Part shown: positions 8,055 through 17,693 of the stretch, in pieces
How the letters are laid out: every line of letters starts with the position of its first letter
Numbering within the stretch: the first letter of the stretch is position 1
From: Pseudomonadota bacterium
GTDB lineage: Bacteria; Pseudomonadota; Alphaproteobacteria; Reyranellales; Reyranellaceae
Assembly: GCA_018240745.1 (NCBI GenBank)
Contig: JAFEFF010000211.1
Location: forward strand, 1 to 51,712
Reading direction: 5' to 3'
Length of the DNA: 51,712 nucleotides
Translations under genes and position numbers: made by a program
The notes under the pieces: generated by a model
Told to the model about the DNA's origin: nothing
The model's input: the letters and a program-made list of their open reading frames with translations, nothing else
Databases searched by the model: none

Positions 8055-9851
8055 CTATTCCGGTAGTCCGACCTGTCTCAGCGGACCGACGATCGCCTCG
8101 AGGTCTTCCCGGCGCTTGTAGGGAAGCCTGCTCGCCCAGCGGCCGACCGAGAAGGTTGGATGCTCCGCGAGCAGGTCCCTGCCAATCGATCGCGCCTCTG
8201 CGGTCTTTCCGAGGTTCCACAGCGCCGCGATCAGGGTTGTCTGCGCGGTGAGCCATCGGCTCTGGCTTTTCAGGACACGCAGGCTGATGTCGCGGGCCGC
8301 GGCGAAATCGCCGAGATGAAATCTCGCCCGCGCTTCGTCGACCATGGACTGTGTGATACTGAGCGGGCTCAATCGCTGCGCCTGCGCCTCGTACGCGGCG
8401 GCTTTGCGAAAGTCGCCGGCGTAACCGTGAAACATCCCCGCCATATGATAGGCAGCGTGGCTGCTGGGGCTGAGAGCGACCGCTTTCTCGCCAGCCTCGG
8501 TCGCCTCGTCGTGACGCCGCAGGAATGTCCAGGCGTACCCCCTGATCATATAGGCTTCGCTGCTTTGCGGATCGGCCCGCAGGGCGCGATCGGCGCAATC
8601 GAGCGCCGCATCGTAGGCGGCGGCCGCATCGGCGACCCAGCCAAAACGAGCCTGGTCGACCAGCGTGAACCCCAGGATCAGGAGTGCCGGCGTATATCCG
8701 GGGTTGATGGCCAGTGCGCGCTCGCACGCTTCCTTTGCCCGCACATGAGTGTGCTTTCCGAAATCGACGTAATAGTTCCAGGCCTTCGAGAAGTGCTCAT
8801 AGACGAGCGGACTGCCCGAGCGCTTGCGCCAAACCCTCACCTCCTCGCCGTAGGTCAGGCGGACCTCCAGCGCCGTGACGATCTCCTGGGTGATCCTGTC
8901 CTGCAGCTCGAACACGTCGTCGAGGTCGCCGTCGAACCTGTCCGCCCACACATGGCTGCCGTCCAGGCTGTCGATCAATTGCGCGGTCAGCCTGACGCGG
9001 TTGCCGCTCTTGCGGACGCTGCCCTCCAGCACGTAGCGGACACCCAGGATGCGGCCGATCTCGCGAACGTCCCTGGATTGGCCTTTGAAGACGAAGCTGG
9101 AATTGCGCGCGATCACCATCAGATGCGCGATCTTGGACAGGGTGGTGATCACATCCTCGGCAATGCCGTCGGCGAAGTATTCCTGCTCGGGATCGCCGCT
9201 CATGTTCTGGAACGGCAGGACCGCGATCGACGGGTTGCCGGGCAGCGGCGGCGGCAGATCCGGGCGGCGAAGCGGCTCGATCTCCGCGGCCGGCGACTGC
9301 GCCGAGCCCGAATCCGGCCAGTCGTCCGGACTCCACTTCACGAGGAAGGCCTCGACGGGTCGCTCGATATTCTTGAGGTCGAGGGCGCCGAGATCCTCGA
9401 AATCGGCTTTGACACGTCCGGCAACCGACTCGTGGACCGTCCGCGAGATCACGATGCCGCCCGGCGGCGCCGTCGATTCGATCCGCGACGCGACGTTGAC
9501 GCCATCGCCATAAAGGTCATCGCCGTCGACGATCAGGTCTCCCAGGTGCAGGCCTATCCGGAAACGAAGAGCGATGTCGGCCGGGATCCCACGGTTGGCT
9601 TCGACCATCGACTGCTGGAACTCGATGGAGGCATTGAGGGCTTCGACGGCGCTGGCGAACTCGACCAAAGCCCCGTCGCCGGCCAGCTTGACCAGGCGGC
9701 CGGCGTGGCGCGCCAACGCGGGCTCGAAGGTCTGTCTGCGATGTCCCTGCAAGCGCGCCAGCGTGCCGCTCTCGTCCCGGCCCATCAGCCGGGAGTAGCC
9801 GACCACGTCCACTGCCATTATGGCGGCCAGCTTGCGCTGCTCTCGGGCCAA
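8055..9851 (-). CDS. Class III adenylate cyclase with C-terminal TPR repeats
   Basis: A 598-residue cytoplasmic protein that makes cyclic AMP from ATP. Cyclase domain at 1-175: metal aspartates D15 (VDVVGYS) and D59 (LAGDG), adenine-selecting K55 and D112, transition-state N119 and R123 (YGDGVNVASR). All are present, so it should be active. A middle domain (about 205-330; IAVLPFQNMSGDPEQEYFADG and LEGSVRKSGNRVRLTAQLID) resembles the FlgO/TolB-like segment common in these rhizobial-type cyclases. Several TPR-like repeats follow (345-590). No membrane span. The start is TTG at 9851 with GGGGA upstream; ATG at 9818 (M12) would cut into strand 1 of the cyclase and is unlikely. Genomes with this type often carry dozens of copies sensing different signals. 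Confidence 0.92.
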   Translation of the reverse strand: MAREQRKLAAIMAVDVVGYSRLMGRDESGTLARLQGHRRQTFEPALARHAGRLVKLAGDGALVEFASAVEALNASIEFQQSMVEANRGIPADIALRFRIGLHLGDLIVDGDDLYGDGVNVASRIESTAPPGGIVISRTVHESVAGRVKADFEDLGALDLKNIERPVEAFLVKWSPDDWPDSGSAQSPAAEIEPLRRPDLPPPLPGNPSIAVLPFQNMSGDPEQEYFADGIAEDVITTLSKIAHLMVIARNSSFVFKGQSRDVREIGRILGVRYVLEGSVRKSGNRVRLTAQLIDSLDGSHVWADRFDGDLDDVFELQDRITQEIVTALEVRLTYGEEVRVWRKRSGSPLVYEHFSKAWNYYVDFGKHTHVRAKEACERALAINPGYTPALLILGFTLVDQARFGWVADAAAAYDAALDCADRALRADPQSSEAYMIRGYAWTFLRRHDEATEAGEKAVALSPSSHAAYHMAGMFHGYAGDFRKAAAYEAQAQRLSPLSITQSMVDEARARFHLGDFAAARDISLRVLKSQSRWLTAQTTLIAALWNLGKTAEARSIGRDLLAEHPTFSVGRWASRLPYKRREDLEAIVGPLRQVGLPE

Positions 9852-9894
9852 TGATCTTCCCCGAATCGCTCGAGCAAAAGCGTAGGTGCACGCT

Positions 9895-9941
9895 GGCGGT
9901 GGGGCAAGTTTTCTGTGAGCCCGTCTCTGGAGGCCACCGCC
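9895..9941. repeat. 8-bp inverted repeat just downstream of hpaB
   Basis: GGCGGTGG (9895-9902) pairs perfectly with CCACCGCC (9934-9941) across a 31-base loop, 12 bp past the hpaB stop on the minus strand. There is no T-run, so it is at best a weak terminator or RNA-stabilising stem before the cyclase gene. Confidence 0.35.
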
Positions 9942-9952
9942 TTTCGGGTAGC

Positions 9953-11386
9953 TCAGTACCCCTCGAGCATGTCGTTCAGCAGGCGCGCCGCCGCCGGCCA
10001 GTCGTAGGTCCGGTAGGAATGGCCGGTCGTCACGAAGCTCGCGCCCGAATAGAACATCTCGTACTGCTCGTGGCGCGAGGCGAACTCCGAGCCGACCGCG
10101 TCCCAGGCGAGCTTGTAGAACCTGATCTTGTCGCGGGCGCTCGCCGCCGGCGACTGCTGGGTCTTCTCGATCAGGGCGGCGATCTCGGGATTGGCGAAGT
10201 CCTCGACCGAGGAGGGCAGCATGATCATGCCGCCGCCCGCCAGGTCGCGCAGCGTGTCGAGCACCCTGGGATAGAGCTTCTGCGTCAGCGTCACCGCGGC
10301 ATAGAGCGTGTGGCGGTCGGGCACGAAGTACGGGCCGTGACGTGTGCCCTTGGCCTCCATCGCCGCGACGAAGGCGTCGACCATCGCCGCTTCCGCGGCG
10401 AGATGGCCGAGCGTCTCGCGCACCTGGGGGAAGCCGGTCGTGCCGTTGACCTCGGTGATGCGGTGCGCCACGCCCATCAGGAAGCGCAGCTTGACCGACA
10501 GCCGCACCATTGCCTGGTAGTTCTGGTAGACGTGCGCCGGCGTCGCGTGGAACTGCTTCTGGCACATCTCCAGGCTGTCGACGACGAACACCCGCTCCCA
10601 CGGCACGTTTACGTCGTCGAAATAGAGCACGGCATCGTTCTCGTCGAAGCGGCTGGCCAGCGGATTGTCGAAGGTGCTGGGCGCCGCCTGCTCGTACGAC
10701 TTGCGCGACAGGATCTTGAGGCCTTTGGCGTTCATCGGCACGGCGAAGGTGACGGCGTGCTTCTCGTCGCCCGGCTGCAGCGGCTGGATGCTGGTGACCA
10801 GGACCTCGTTGGCGAGGATGCCGCCGGTCGACAGCATCTTGGCGCCACGCACCGTGATGCCCTGGGCGTCGCGATCGACCACGCCCAACGTCAGGTACGG
10901 GTCCTTCTGCTGGCTGGCGCTCTTCGAGCGGTCGGCCTGGGGATTGATGATGACGTAGGTCAGGTAGAGATCGTTGTCCCGCGCCTGGCGGTAGTAGTCG
11001 GCCAGAGCCCCGGCACGCGCGGTGTCGTAGGCCTCGAACACGTCGAGGCCCATGAACATGCCGGAGACGCACGAGGCGACATGGTCGGGCGCGCGGCCCA
11101 TGAAGCCGGCATGCAGGGCGTTCCACGCCTCGAGCGCCTTGCGGCGATCGACCAGCTCCTCGTAGCTGGTCGGCAACTGCCAGATCCGGTTGGCGCGCTC
11201 ACCGGTATCGGCGACGAAGCTCATCAGCTCGGGCTGCTGCCGCGCGAAGTCGAACAGGCGGCCGGTCGTCCTCACCGCGTTGGCATAGGCCGGATGGCGG
11301 GTGACATCGGCGACGCTGCGGCCGTGCAGGTAGACGGCCCGCCCGTCGCGCAGGCTGGCAATGTGGTCGGCTCCGGACTTGATCAT
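9953..11386 (-). CDS. hpaB: 4-hydroxyphenylacetate 3-monooxygenase / HpaB-family oxygenase
   Basis: A 477-residue member of the acyl-CoA-dehydrogenase-fold family that includes HpaB and 4-hydroxybutyryl-CoA dehydratase. N-terminal MIKSGADHIASLRDGRAVYL, then TYVIINPQADRS, RGAKMLSTGGILANE, DVNVPWERVF and GGGMIMLPSS are family hallmarks. HpaB enzymes take FADH2 from a partner reductase (HpaC) and hydroxylate phenols ortho to the OH group. No HpaC-like flavin reductase is in the window, so the partner must be elsewhere. The dehydratase branch would need the Fe-S cysteines, which are not evident. It lies 52 bp downstream of the ABC ATPase gene, so it may belong to that operon. Substrate unproven. 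Confidence 0.85.
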   Translation of the reverse strand: MIKSGADHIASLRDGRAVYLHGRSVADVTRHPAYANAVRTTGRLFDFARQQPELMSFVADTGERANRIWQLPTSYEELVDRRKALEAWNALHAGFMGRAPDHVASCVSGMFMGLDVFEAYDTARAGALADYYRQARDNDLYLTYVIINPQADRSKSASQQKDPYLTLGVVDRDAQGITVRGAKMLSTGGILANEVLVTSIQPLQPGDEKHAVTFAVPMNAKGLKILSRKSYEQAAPSTFDNPLASRFDENDAVLYFDDVNVPWERVFVVDSLEMCQKQFHATPAHVYQNYQAMVRLSVKLRFLMGVAHRITEVNGTTGFPQVRETLGHLAAEAAMVDAFVAAMEAKGTRHGPYFVPDRHTLYAAVTLTQKLYPRVLDTLRDLAGGGMIMLPSSVEDFANPEIAALIEKTQQSPAASARDKIRFYKLAWDAVGSEFASRHEQYEMFYSGASFVTTGHSYRTYDWPAAARLLNDMLEGY

Positions 11387-11404
11387 GTCGGAAGGCTACA
11401 CCAT

Positions 11405-11418
11405 TCGGGGAGACCCGA
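11405..11418 (-). terminator. Small hairpin between ABC ATPase gene and hpaB
   Basis: TCGGG, loop GAGA, CCCGA: a five-base stem 21 bp past the ATPase stop on the minus strand, with a tight tetraloop but no T-run. It probably does not stop transcription fully; hpaB may still be co-transcribed. Confidence 0.25.
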
Positions 11419-11438
11419 GAGACGATCCGCTGTCGTTT

Positions 11439-12388
11439 CTATGCGGACAGCGGGTGATGGCAGGCTGCGAATTGCCCGCCGCCGATCTCGCGCAGCTGCG
11501 GCACCTCGGCCGCGCACTTCGCATCGGCCCGCGGGCAGCGGGTGCGGAAGCGGCAGCCTGACGGGGGCGCAAGCGGCGACGGCGGCTCGCCGACCGCGAC
11601 GTTGGCGGCGGGGCGGACGGTGGGATCGGGCACCGGGATCGCCTCGAGCAGCAGCGCCGTGTAGGGGTGCGCCGGTTGGGCGAACAGGCGCTCGGTCGGG
11701 CCGATCTCGGCGAGCTTGCCGAGATACATCACGGCGATCCGGTCGCTGACCGCCTTCACCACCGCGAGGTCGTGGGCGATGAACAGCAAGGTCAGGCCGT
11801 AGCGCCGCTTCATCTCCTCGAGCAGGTTCAGGATCTGGGCGCGGATCGAGACGTCGAGCGCCGACACCGGCTCGTCGCAGATCACCAGCTCGGGCTCGAG
11901 GATCAGGGCCCGGGCGATGCAGATGCGCTGGCACTGGCCGCCCGAGAATTCGTGCGGCAGCCGGCCGAGCGCATTGTCGGGGTCGAGGCCGACCGCGACC
12001 ATCACCTCGCGCACCCGCCGATCGCGCTCGGCCTTGTCGGCGACGCCGGCGATGACCAGCGGCTCGGCGATGATGTCGCCGATGCAGCGGCGCGGATTCA
12101 GCGAGGCGATCGGGTCCTGGAAGATGAGCTGCAGGCGCCGGCGCATCAGCCGCATCGCCTCGCTCCCCAGGGTCGTGAGCTCGGTGCCGTCGAACGTCAC
12201 CGTCCCGCCGGTCGGCTTGCGGAGCTGCAGCACGGCGCGGCCGAGCGTGGACTTGCCGCAGCCCGATTCGCCCACCAGGCCCAGCGTCTCGCCCTTGCCG
12301 ACGGTGAGGCTGACCCCCGCCACGGCCGACAGGGTCTTGCCGCCGACGTCGTACTCGACGGTGAGGTCGTCGATCGAGAGCAGCGGGT

Positions 12389-12392
<4 letters not shown>
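11439..12392 (-). CDS. Peptide-type ABC transporter ATPase (DppF/OppF-like)
   Basis: A 317-residue ATPase that powers the permease pair encoded upstream. Walker A GESGCGKST is at 41-49, the signature FSGGQCQR near 155, Walker B LVICDEPVSALD near 176 and the H-loop FIAHD near 208. The C-terminal extension SGCRFRTRCPRADAKC is the cysteine-containing tail typical of the oligopeptide transporter family (C-x6-C-type cluster). ATG at 12392 overlaps the stop of the partner ATPase by ATGA. It is the last transporter gene of the operon. Exact solute cannot be read from an ATPase. Confidence 0.93.
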
Positions 12393-13362
<970 letters not shown>

Positions 13363-13363
<1 letters not shown>

Positions 13364-14247
13364 CACAGGGCGCCGGGTCGGGGATCGGTGAGGGCGCGCA
13401 GCGTGTCGCCGACGACGTTGAAGGCGAGCACGGTCAGGAACATGAACAGCGCCGGCAGGAAGGCGAGCCACGGCGCGATGTCGAGGCTCTCGCGGCCCTC
13501 GCCGATCATGCTGCCCCACGATGGCGCCGGCGGCGGCACGCCGAGGCCGAGGAAGGAGAGCGCACCCTCGACCACGATGGTCACCGCCACGCCGAGCAGG
13601 AAGAAGGCGACCAGCGGCAGCGCGACGTTGGGCAGAAGCTCGCGCAGGATGATGCGGCTGTGGGTCGCGCCGAGCGCGCGCGCCGCCGTGACGAACTCGC
13701 GCTCGCTGAGCGACAGCGTCACCGCGCGGGCCACGCGCGTGAAGGCCGGAATGCCGAGCACGCCGATCACCAGGGTGATGTTCGCGATCGACTGGCCGAG
13801 ATAGGCCGTGACCGCCAGGGCGAACACCAGCGGCGGGAAGGCGAGCAGCACGTCCACGCCGCCGGTGATGAAAGTCTCCAGCCGGCCGCGGAAGTAGCCG
13901 GCCAACAGGCCGAGCGCGCCGCCGATCGTGACGCCCAGCACCGGGGCGAGCAGGCCGACCGTCAGCGAGATGCGGCCGCCATAGATCAGCCGCGAGAACA
14001 CGTCGCGCCCCAGCACGTCGTTGCCCAGCCAGTGCTCGGCGCTGGGCAGCGCGCGCTTGCCCAGCATGTCCATGTCGGTCGGGCTGGGGATCGGCAGCAG
14101 GTCGGCGAAGATGGCGCCGAGCGCGACCAGCGCGATCCAGATCACCGAGGCGACGAACAACCCGCCGACTCGCCGCTGCCGGCGCACCGGGGCGACCGTC
14201 GAGGTATCGACGCCGACGTCGAGCACGGCCCCCCTAGGCGCGGCCAT
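13363..14247 (-). CDS. Peptide-type ABC transporter permease (DppC-like)
   Basis: A 294-residue inner-membrane permease. One span near residues 28-50 is followed by the periplasmic GRDVFSRLIYGGRISL segment that marks DppC proteins, then five more spans. The EAA loop is visible as FVTAARALGATHSRIILRE near residue 190; it docks on the ATPases. The gene overlaps dppB-like 14234-15184 by 14 bp, so the two permeases are translationally coupled. Length is normal for the family. Confidence 0.93.
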
Positions 14248-15184
14248 GGCGGATCCTGGGATCGAGGACGGCGTAGAGCATGTCGACGATGAAGTTCACG
14301 ACCACGAAGCCGACGGCGACGAACAGCACCACGCCCTGCAGGATGATGAAGTCGCGGGCATAGATCGCGCCGACCAGCAGGCGGCCGATGCCCGGCAGGG
14401 CGAAGATCGTCTCGACGATCAGCGCGCCGCCGATCAGCCGGCCGATGTTGATGCCTGTTACTGTCACCAGGGTGAGGGACGAGGGCTTGAGTGCATGCAC
14501 CAGCAGGATGCGCGCGGGCCGGAGCCCCTTGGCCTTGGCCATCGCGATGTAGTCCTCCTGCAGGGTGGCGATCATGTCGGAGCGCAGCACCCGCATCAGC
14601 ACCGGCCATTCGGCGATCGCCAGGGTCAGCGCCGGCAGCACGAAGCTGCGGATATTGGCGATCGGGTCCTCGGCGAACGGGATCCACCCGGTCGCCGGCA
14701 GCAGGTTGAGCGACACCGCGAACAGGTAGATCAGCAGGATCGCCACCATGAACGGCGGCAGCGACAGCTTGCCGAAGGCGAGGCCGGTCAGGAAACGGTC
14801 GGTCGCGCTGCCGCTCCTGACCGCGCACAGGATGGCGAGGGGAATCGCGATCAGCAGCGCCGTCACCTCGGCCATCACCATCAGCTCGAGCGAGATCGGC
14901 AGGCGGTCGCCGACGGCGGAGAGCACCGTCTCGCCGGTGCGGAACGAACGGCCGAGGTCGCCGTGCAGGACGTCCCACAGCCACAGCAGGTAGCGCTGCC
15001 ACAGCGGCAGATCGAGCCCCATCTGGGCGCGGAGCGCCGCCACCTTCTCCGGCGTCGCCTGGTCGCCCAGGATGGTGACGGCGAGATCGCCCGGCAGCAG
15101 CGAGGCGATCAGGAAGGTCAGCAGCGTGACGGCGAGCAGGACCGGCAGCAGATAGAGCAGCCGCCGGCCGATGAAGCGGGCCAT
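14234..15184 (-). CDS. Peptide-type ABC transporter permease (DppB-like)
   Basis: A 316-residue inner-membrane permease beginning MARFIGRRLLYLLPVLLAV, the usual DppB N-terminus with its first span. LLPGD, QMGLDLPLWQRYL and GDLGRSFRT form the conserved periplasmic region. Five further spans follow, with the EAA loop DYIAMAKAKGLRPARIL near residue 213. It pairs with the DppC-like protein to form the pore. It is separated from the upstream binding-protein gene by 87 bp containing a large palindrome. Confidence 0.93.
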   Translation of the reverse strand: MARFIGRRLLYLLPVLLAVTLLTFLIASLLPGDLAVTILGDQATPEKVAALRAQMGLDLPLWQRYLLWLWDVLHGDLGRSFRTGETVLSAVGDRLPISLELMVMAEVTALLIAIPLAILCAVRSGSATDRFLTGLAFGKLSLPPFMVAILLIYLFAVSLNLLPATGWIPFAEDPIANIRSFVLPALTLAIAEWPVLMRVLRSDMIATLQEDYIAMAKAKGLRPARILLVHALKPSSLTLVTVTGINIGRLIGGALIVETIFALPGIGRLLVGAIYARDFIILQGVVLFVAVGFVVVNFIVDMLYAVLDPRIRHGRA

Positions 15185-15200
15185 CTAGACCACCTCGAGC

Positions 15201-15264
15201 TCTTCTGGACCACGGGCCTCCGGCCCGTTCGTGAATGCGGGCCGGAGGCCCGCGGTCCGGAAGA
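15201..15264. repeat. Large palindromic element inside the ABC operon
   Basis: Left arm 15201-15227 and right arm 15238-15264 (27 bases each) pair along their whole length with two mismatches, which become G-U pairs in RNA. The loop is ten bases (15228-15237). The core GGGCCTCCGGCCC is itself palindromic. It sits between the binding-protein and permease genes, where a strong stem is expected to protect the upstream message and lower downstream expression, as known for REP elements in such operons. Its form suggests a member of a genome-wide palindrome family (inference). No T-run follows. Confidence 0.8.
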
Positions 15265-15271
15265 CCATGAT

Positions 15272-16795
15272 CTACTCCAGCCAGGCGTGGGACACGTCGA
15301 TGACGCCGCCGTAGAGCTTCGGCACGCCCTTCACCCTGGCCTTGGCCATCGCGTAGTAGGTGTTCTGGAAGGTCCAGAACCAGGTCGCGTTCTTGTTGAT
15401 GATGCGGCTGGCCTCGCAGTAGTACTCGGAGCGCTTGGCCTCGTCGGCCGTCGTGCGCGCGGCCTCCAGCGCCTTGTCGAGGTCGGGATCGGTGAAGTTC
15501 GCGAGGTTGAGCGGGCTCTTGCTGTAGAAGTTGGCGAACATCTGCAAGTCGGGATCGGGGAAGTCGACGATACGCCACGGCGTGATGTCGAACTTGCGCT
15601 GGAAGGCGCGCGCCGGGATCGTCGCCTGGTCGACCTGCTCGATCTCCATCTCGGCGCCGACATTCTTCCAGAGCTGCTGCAGCACCTGGCCGTTGGCGCG
15701 GCCGCGCGGCGTCGCGGTGAACAGCATCTTGAACTTGACCGGCTTGCCGTACTCCTTGATCAGCGCCGCCGCCTTCTTCGGATCCTCCGGCAGCGCGCCG
15801 TCGTCCTTGCACTTGACCCACGAGCCGTCGCCGAAAGGATTGCTGGCCGGGCGGGCGAGGCCGTTGGTGATCGCCTGCGACATCTTCTTGCGGTCGAGCG
15901 CCATGACCAGCGCCTGGCGCACGCGCACGTCGTCGAGCGGCGGCACCTTGGTGTTGAACACGTTCACCGCGGCGCCCGAGCCGGCGTAGCTCAGGACCTG
16001 CAGGGTCTTGTCCTGCTTCGCACGCTGGATGTTGTCGGCCTCGAATTCGTCGGCCCACACCAGGTCGGTCTCGCCCGACTTCAGGCTGGCGAAGCGCGAC
16101 TGCGAATCGGGCAGCGGACGCAGCACGACGCGGTCGAGCGAAATCTTGTCCTTGTCCCAGTAGTCGGGATTGCGTTCGAGCACCATGCGGTCGCCCGCCG
16201 TCCAGGACTTGAGGATGAAGGGGCCGGTACCCACCGGGTTGCGGTTGAAGTCGTCACCCTTCGTCTGGATCGCGGTCGGCGACTGGACGGTGTTGATCTC
16301 GGTGGGCCTGGTCAGCGTGGCGGGGTAGTTCGCCGACGGATCCTTGAGCGTATGGACGACCGTGAGGTCGTCCTTGGCTTCGACGGAGAGAACGTTGGCG
16401 ATATAGAATGCGCAACGGCAGTTGTTCTTCGGGTCCTTCAGGCGGGCGAAGGTCCAGGCCAGGGCCTGGGCATTGAACGGCGTGCCGTCGTGGAACTTCA
16501 CGTTCGGCCTGAGCTTGAAGGTCCAGACCTTGAAGTCGTCGGAGTGCGACCATGAGACGGCGAGGCCGGGCTCGGGCTTGCCCTGGTCGTCGAGCTTCAC
16601 GAGCGTGTCGAAGATCAGGCTTGCGGCGATGTTGGCCGCGGTGTCGTAGACGCCGACTTTCAGGCCATCGAAACCCGGAATGTCGAGCTCCAGCCCGACG
16701 GTCAGCGTGCCGCCCTTCTTCTGGGCCGTCGCCGGCCCGGCGGCGAGCAGCGCGGCCGAGGCCGCGAGGGCCAGTGCCTTGACTATCGTCCTCAT
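15272..16795 (-). CDS. Peptide-type ABC transporter substrate-binding protein (SBP_bac_5)
   Basis: A 507-residue exported protein. Signal peptide at 1-25 (MRTIVKALALAASAALLAAG...ATA). The mature part has GGTLTVGLELDIPGFDGL, WTFKLRPNVKFHDGTPF (the family signature), NPVGTGPFILKSW, ERNPDYW and VRQALVMALDRKK. No lipobox cysteine, so it should be a free periplasmic protein. It captures the solute and delivers it to the permeases. This family carries peptides but also nickel, sugars, opines and plant aromatics, so substrate is open. ATG at 16795 has GGGAGG seven bases upstream. First gene of the transport unit. Confidence 0.93.
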   Translation of the reverse strand: MRTIVKALALAASAALLAAGPATAQKKGGTLTVGLELDIPGFDGLKVGVYDTAANIAASLIFDTLVKLDDQGKPEPGLAVSWSHSDDFKVWTFKLRPNVKFHDGTPFNAQALAWTFARLKDPKNNCRCAFYIANVLSVEAKDDLTVVHTLKDPSANYPATLTRPTEINTVQSPTAIQTKGDDFNRNPVGTGPFILKSWTAGDRMVLERNPDYWDKDKISLDRVVLRPLPDSQSRFASLKSGETDLVWADEFEADNIQRAKQDKTLQVLSYAGSGAAVNVFNTKVPPLDDVRVRQALVMALDRKKMSQAITNGLARPASNPFGDGSWVKCKDDGALPEDPKKAAALIKEYGKPVKFKMLFTATPRGRANGQVLQQLWKNVGAEMEIEQVDQATIPARAFQRKFDITPWRIVDFPDPDLQMFANFYSKSPLNLANFTDPDLDKALEAARTTADEAKRSEYYCEASRIINKNATWFWTFQNTYYAMAKARVKGVPKLYGGVIDVSHAWLE

Positions 16796-16884
16796 GACGT
16801 TCCTCCCTGCATCAGCGTTCGGCCGCTTCCTTGACGGCCACTCTAGGCCCGGATGGGCGTGCTGCAAATCGCAAGCGGCGCATG

Positions 16885-17607
16885 TCACTCGGCCGCAACG
16901 GAAACGGCGCGCTGGCCGGCCATCGCCGCCATCATGTGATCGCGCGAGGCTTCGAGCAGAGAGCGTGCGAGTCGCTCGGCCTCGTCGGCATCACCGGCTT
17001 TCATTGCCTTCAGCAACTCCCCCCAGCGCCGGGCCGACTGCTGGCGGCGCGCCCGCGTCGTGAAGTCGAGCGGCGTGTCGCGCCACGCCATGCGCCACAG
17101 CGCCCGACTCGACAGCTCCTCCAGCATCTTGAGCAGCGGGCGGTTGGCGCTGAAGCGCGCGATCAGGTGCTGGTTCTCCCCGGCGATGGTTGCATGCTCG
17201 CGCGGGCTCGGCTTCATCGTCTCGGCCGACTGGCGCAGCCGCGCGACCTGCGGCGCGAGCTGATCGAACAGGCCGGGATCGCCGCGCTCCGCGGCCTGGC
17301 GTGCGGCAAGGCCGAACAGCACGGCGCGGACGCTGAAGATGTTGGCGAGATCGGCCGGATCGAACACGCGCACACGGGCGCCGTGGCGCGGCACGATCTC
17401 GACGAAGCCGCGGCGTTCGAGCAGCCGGAACGCCTCGCGGACCGGCCCGCGGCTCACCTCATAGAGCTCGGCGGATTCCTTTTCTTTCAGGCGGCTGCCC
17501 GGCACCAGCTCGCCGGTCATGATGCGATGGCCGAGATGATCGGCGATCTGCTGCGGCAGCGTCAGCGCGCAAATCGGTCCCGTCGCCGCCGGCGGCTGTT
17601 GGTCCAC
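16885..17607 (-). CDS. GntR-family (FCD-type) transcriptional regulator
   Basis: A 240-residue DNA-binding protein. Winged helix at about 15-80 (QQIADHLGHRIMTGELVPGS...SRGPVREAFRLLERRGFV) is the GntR signature. A helical FCD ligand-binding domain at 95-225 follows, with metal-ligand-like Asp/His residues (D106 region, H156/H162 region). FCD regulators usually repress neighbouring catabolic genes until an organic acid binds. It lies 89 bp upstream of the ABC operon on the same strand, so that operon is the likely target. The start is GTG at 17607 with GGAGG six bases upstream, and a good promoter lies ahead. Confidence 0.92.
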   Translation of the reverse strand: MDQQPPAATGPICALTLPQQIADHLGHRIMTGELVPGSRLKEKESAELYEVSRGPVREAFRLLERRGFVEIVPRHGARVRVFDPADLANIFSVRAVLFGLAARQAAERGDPGLFDQLAPQVARLRQSAETMKPSPREHATIAGENQHLIARFSANRPLLKMLEELSSRALWRMAWRDTPLDFTTRARRQQSARRWGELLKAMKAGDADEAERLARSLLEASRDHMMAAMAGQRAVSVAAE

Positions 17608-17654
17608 GCAATTCCTCCCGATGGGCGCTCTTGTCGGCGCATCACCTCGCGGGA

Positions 17655-17683
17655 ATTAGCTTCGTTCGTCTGAAAACTGTCAA
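17655..17683 (-). promoter_or_regulatory. Sigma-70-like promoter for the gntR gene, with overlapping inverted repeat
   Basis: On the minus strand a perfect TTGACA (-35; 17678-17683) is followed after exactly 17 bases by GCTAAT (-10; 17655-17660), about 48 bp before the GTG start. An inverted repeat ACTGT-N9-ACAGT (17676-17694) covers the -35 box and could be an autoregulatory operator. It overlaps the last base of the ligase gene's stop codon. Confidence 0.6.
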
Positions 17684-17693
17684 CAAAAAACAG

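Noticed and set aside
9851..11749. A 632-codon plus-strand frame opposite hpaB
   Set aside because: No conserved motif, and it crosses two real minus-strand genes.
14021..16555. An 844-codon plus-strand frame opposite the permease and binding-protein genes
   Set aside because: Low-complexity Arg/Gln/Asp product, no motifs; the minus-strand genes here have clear families.
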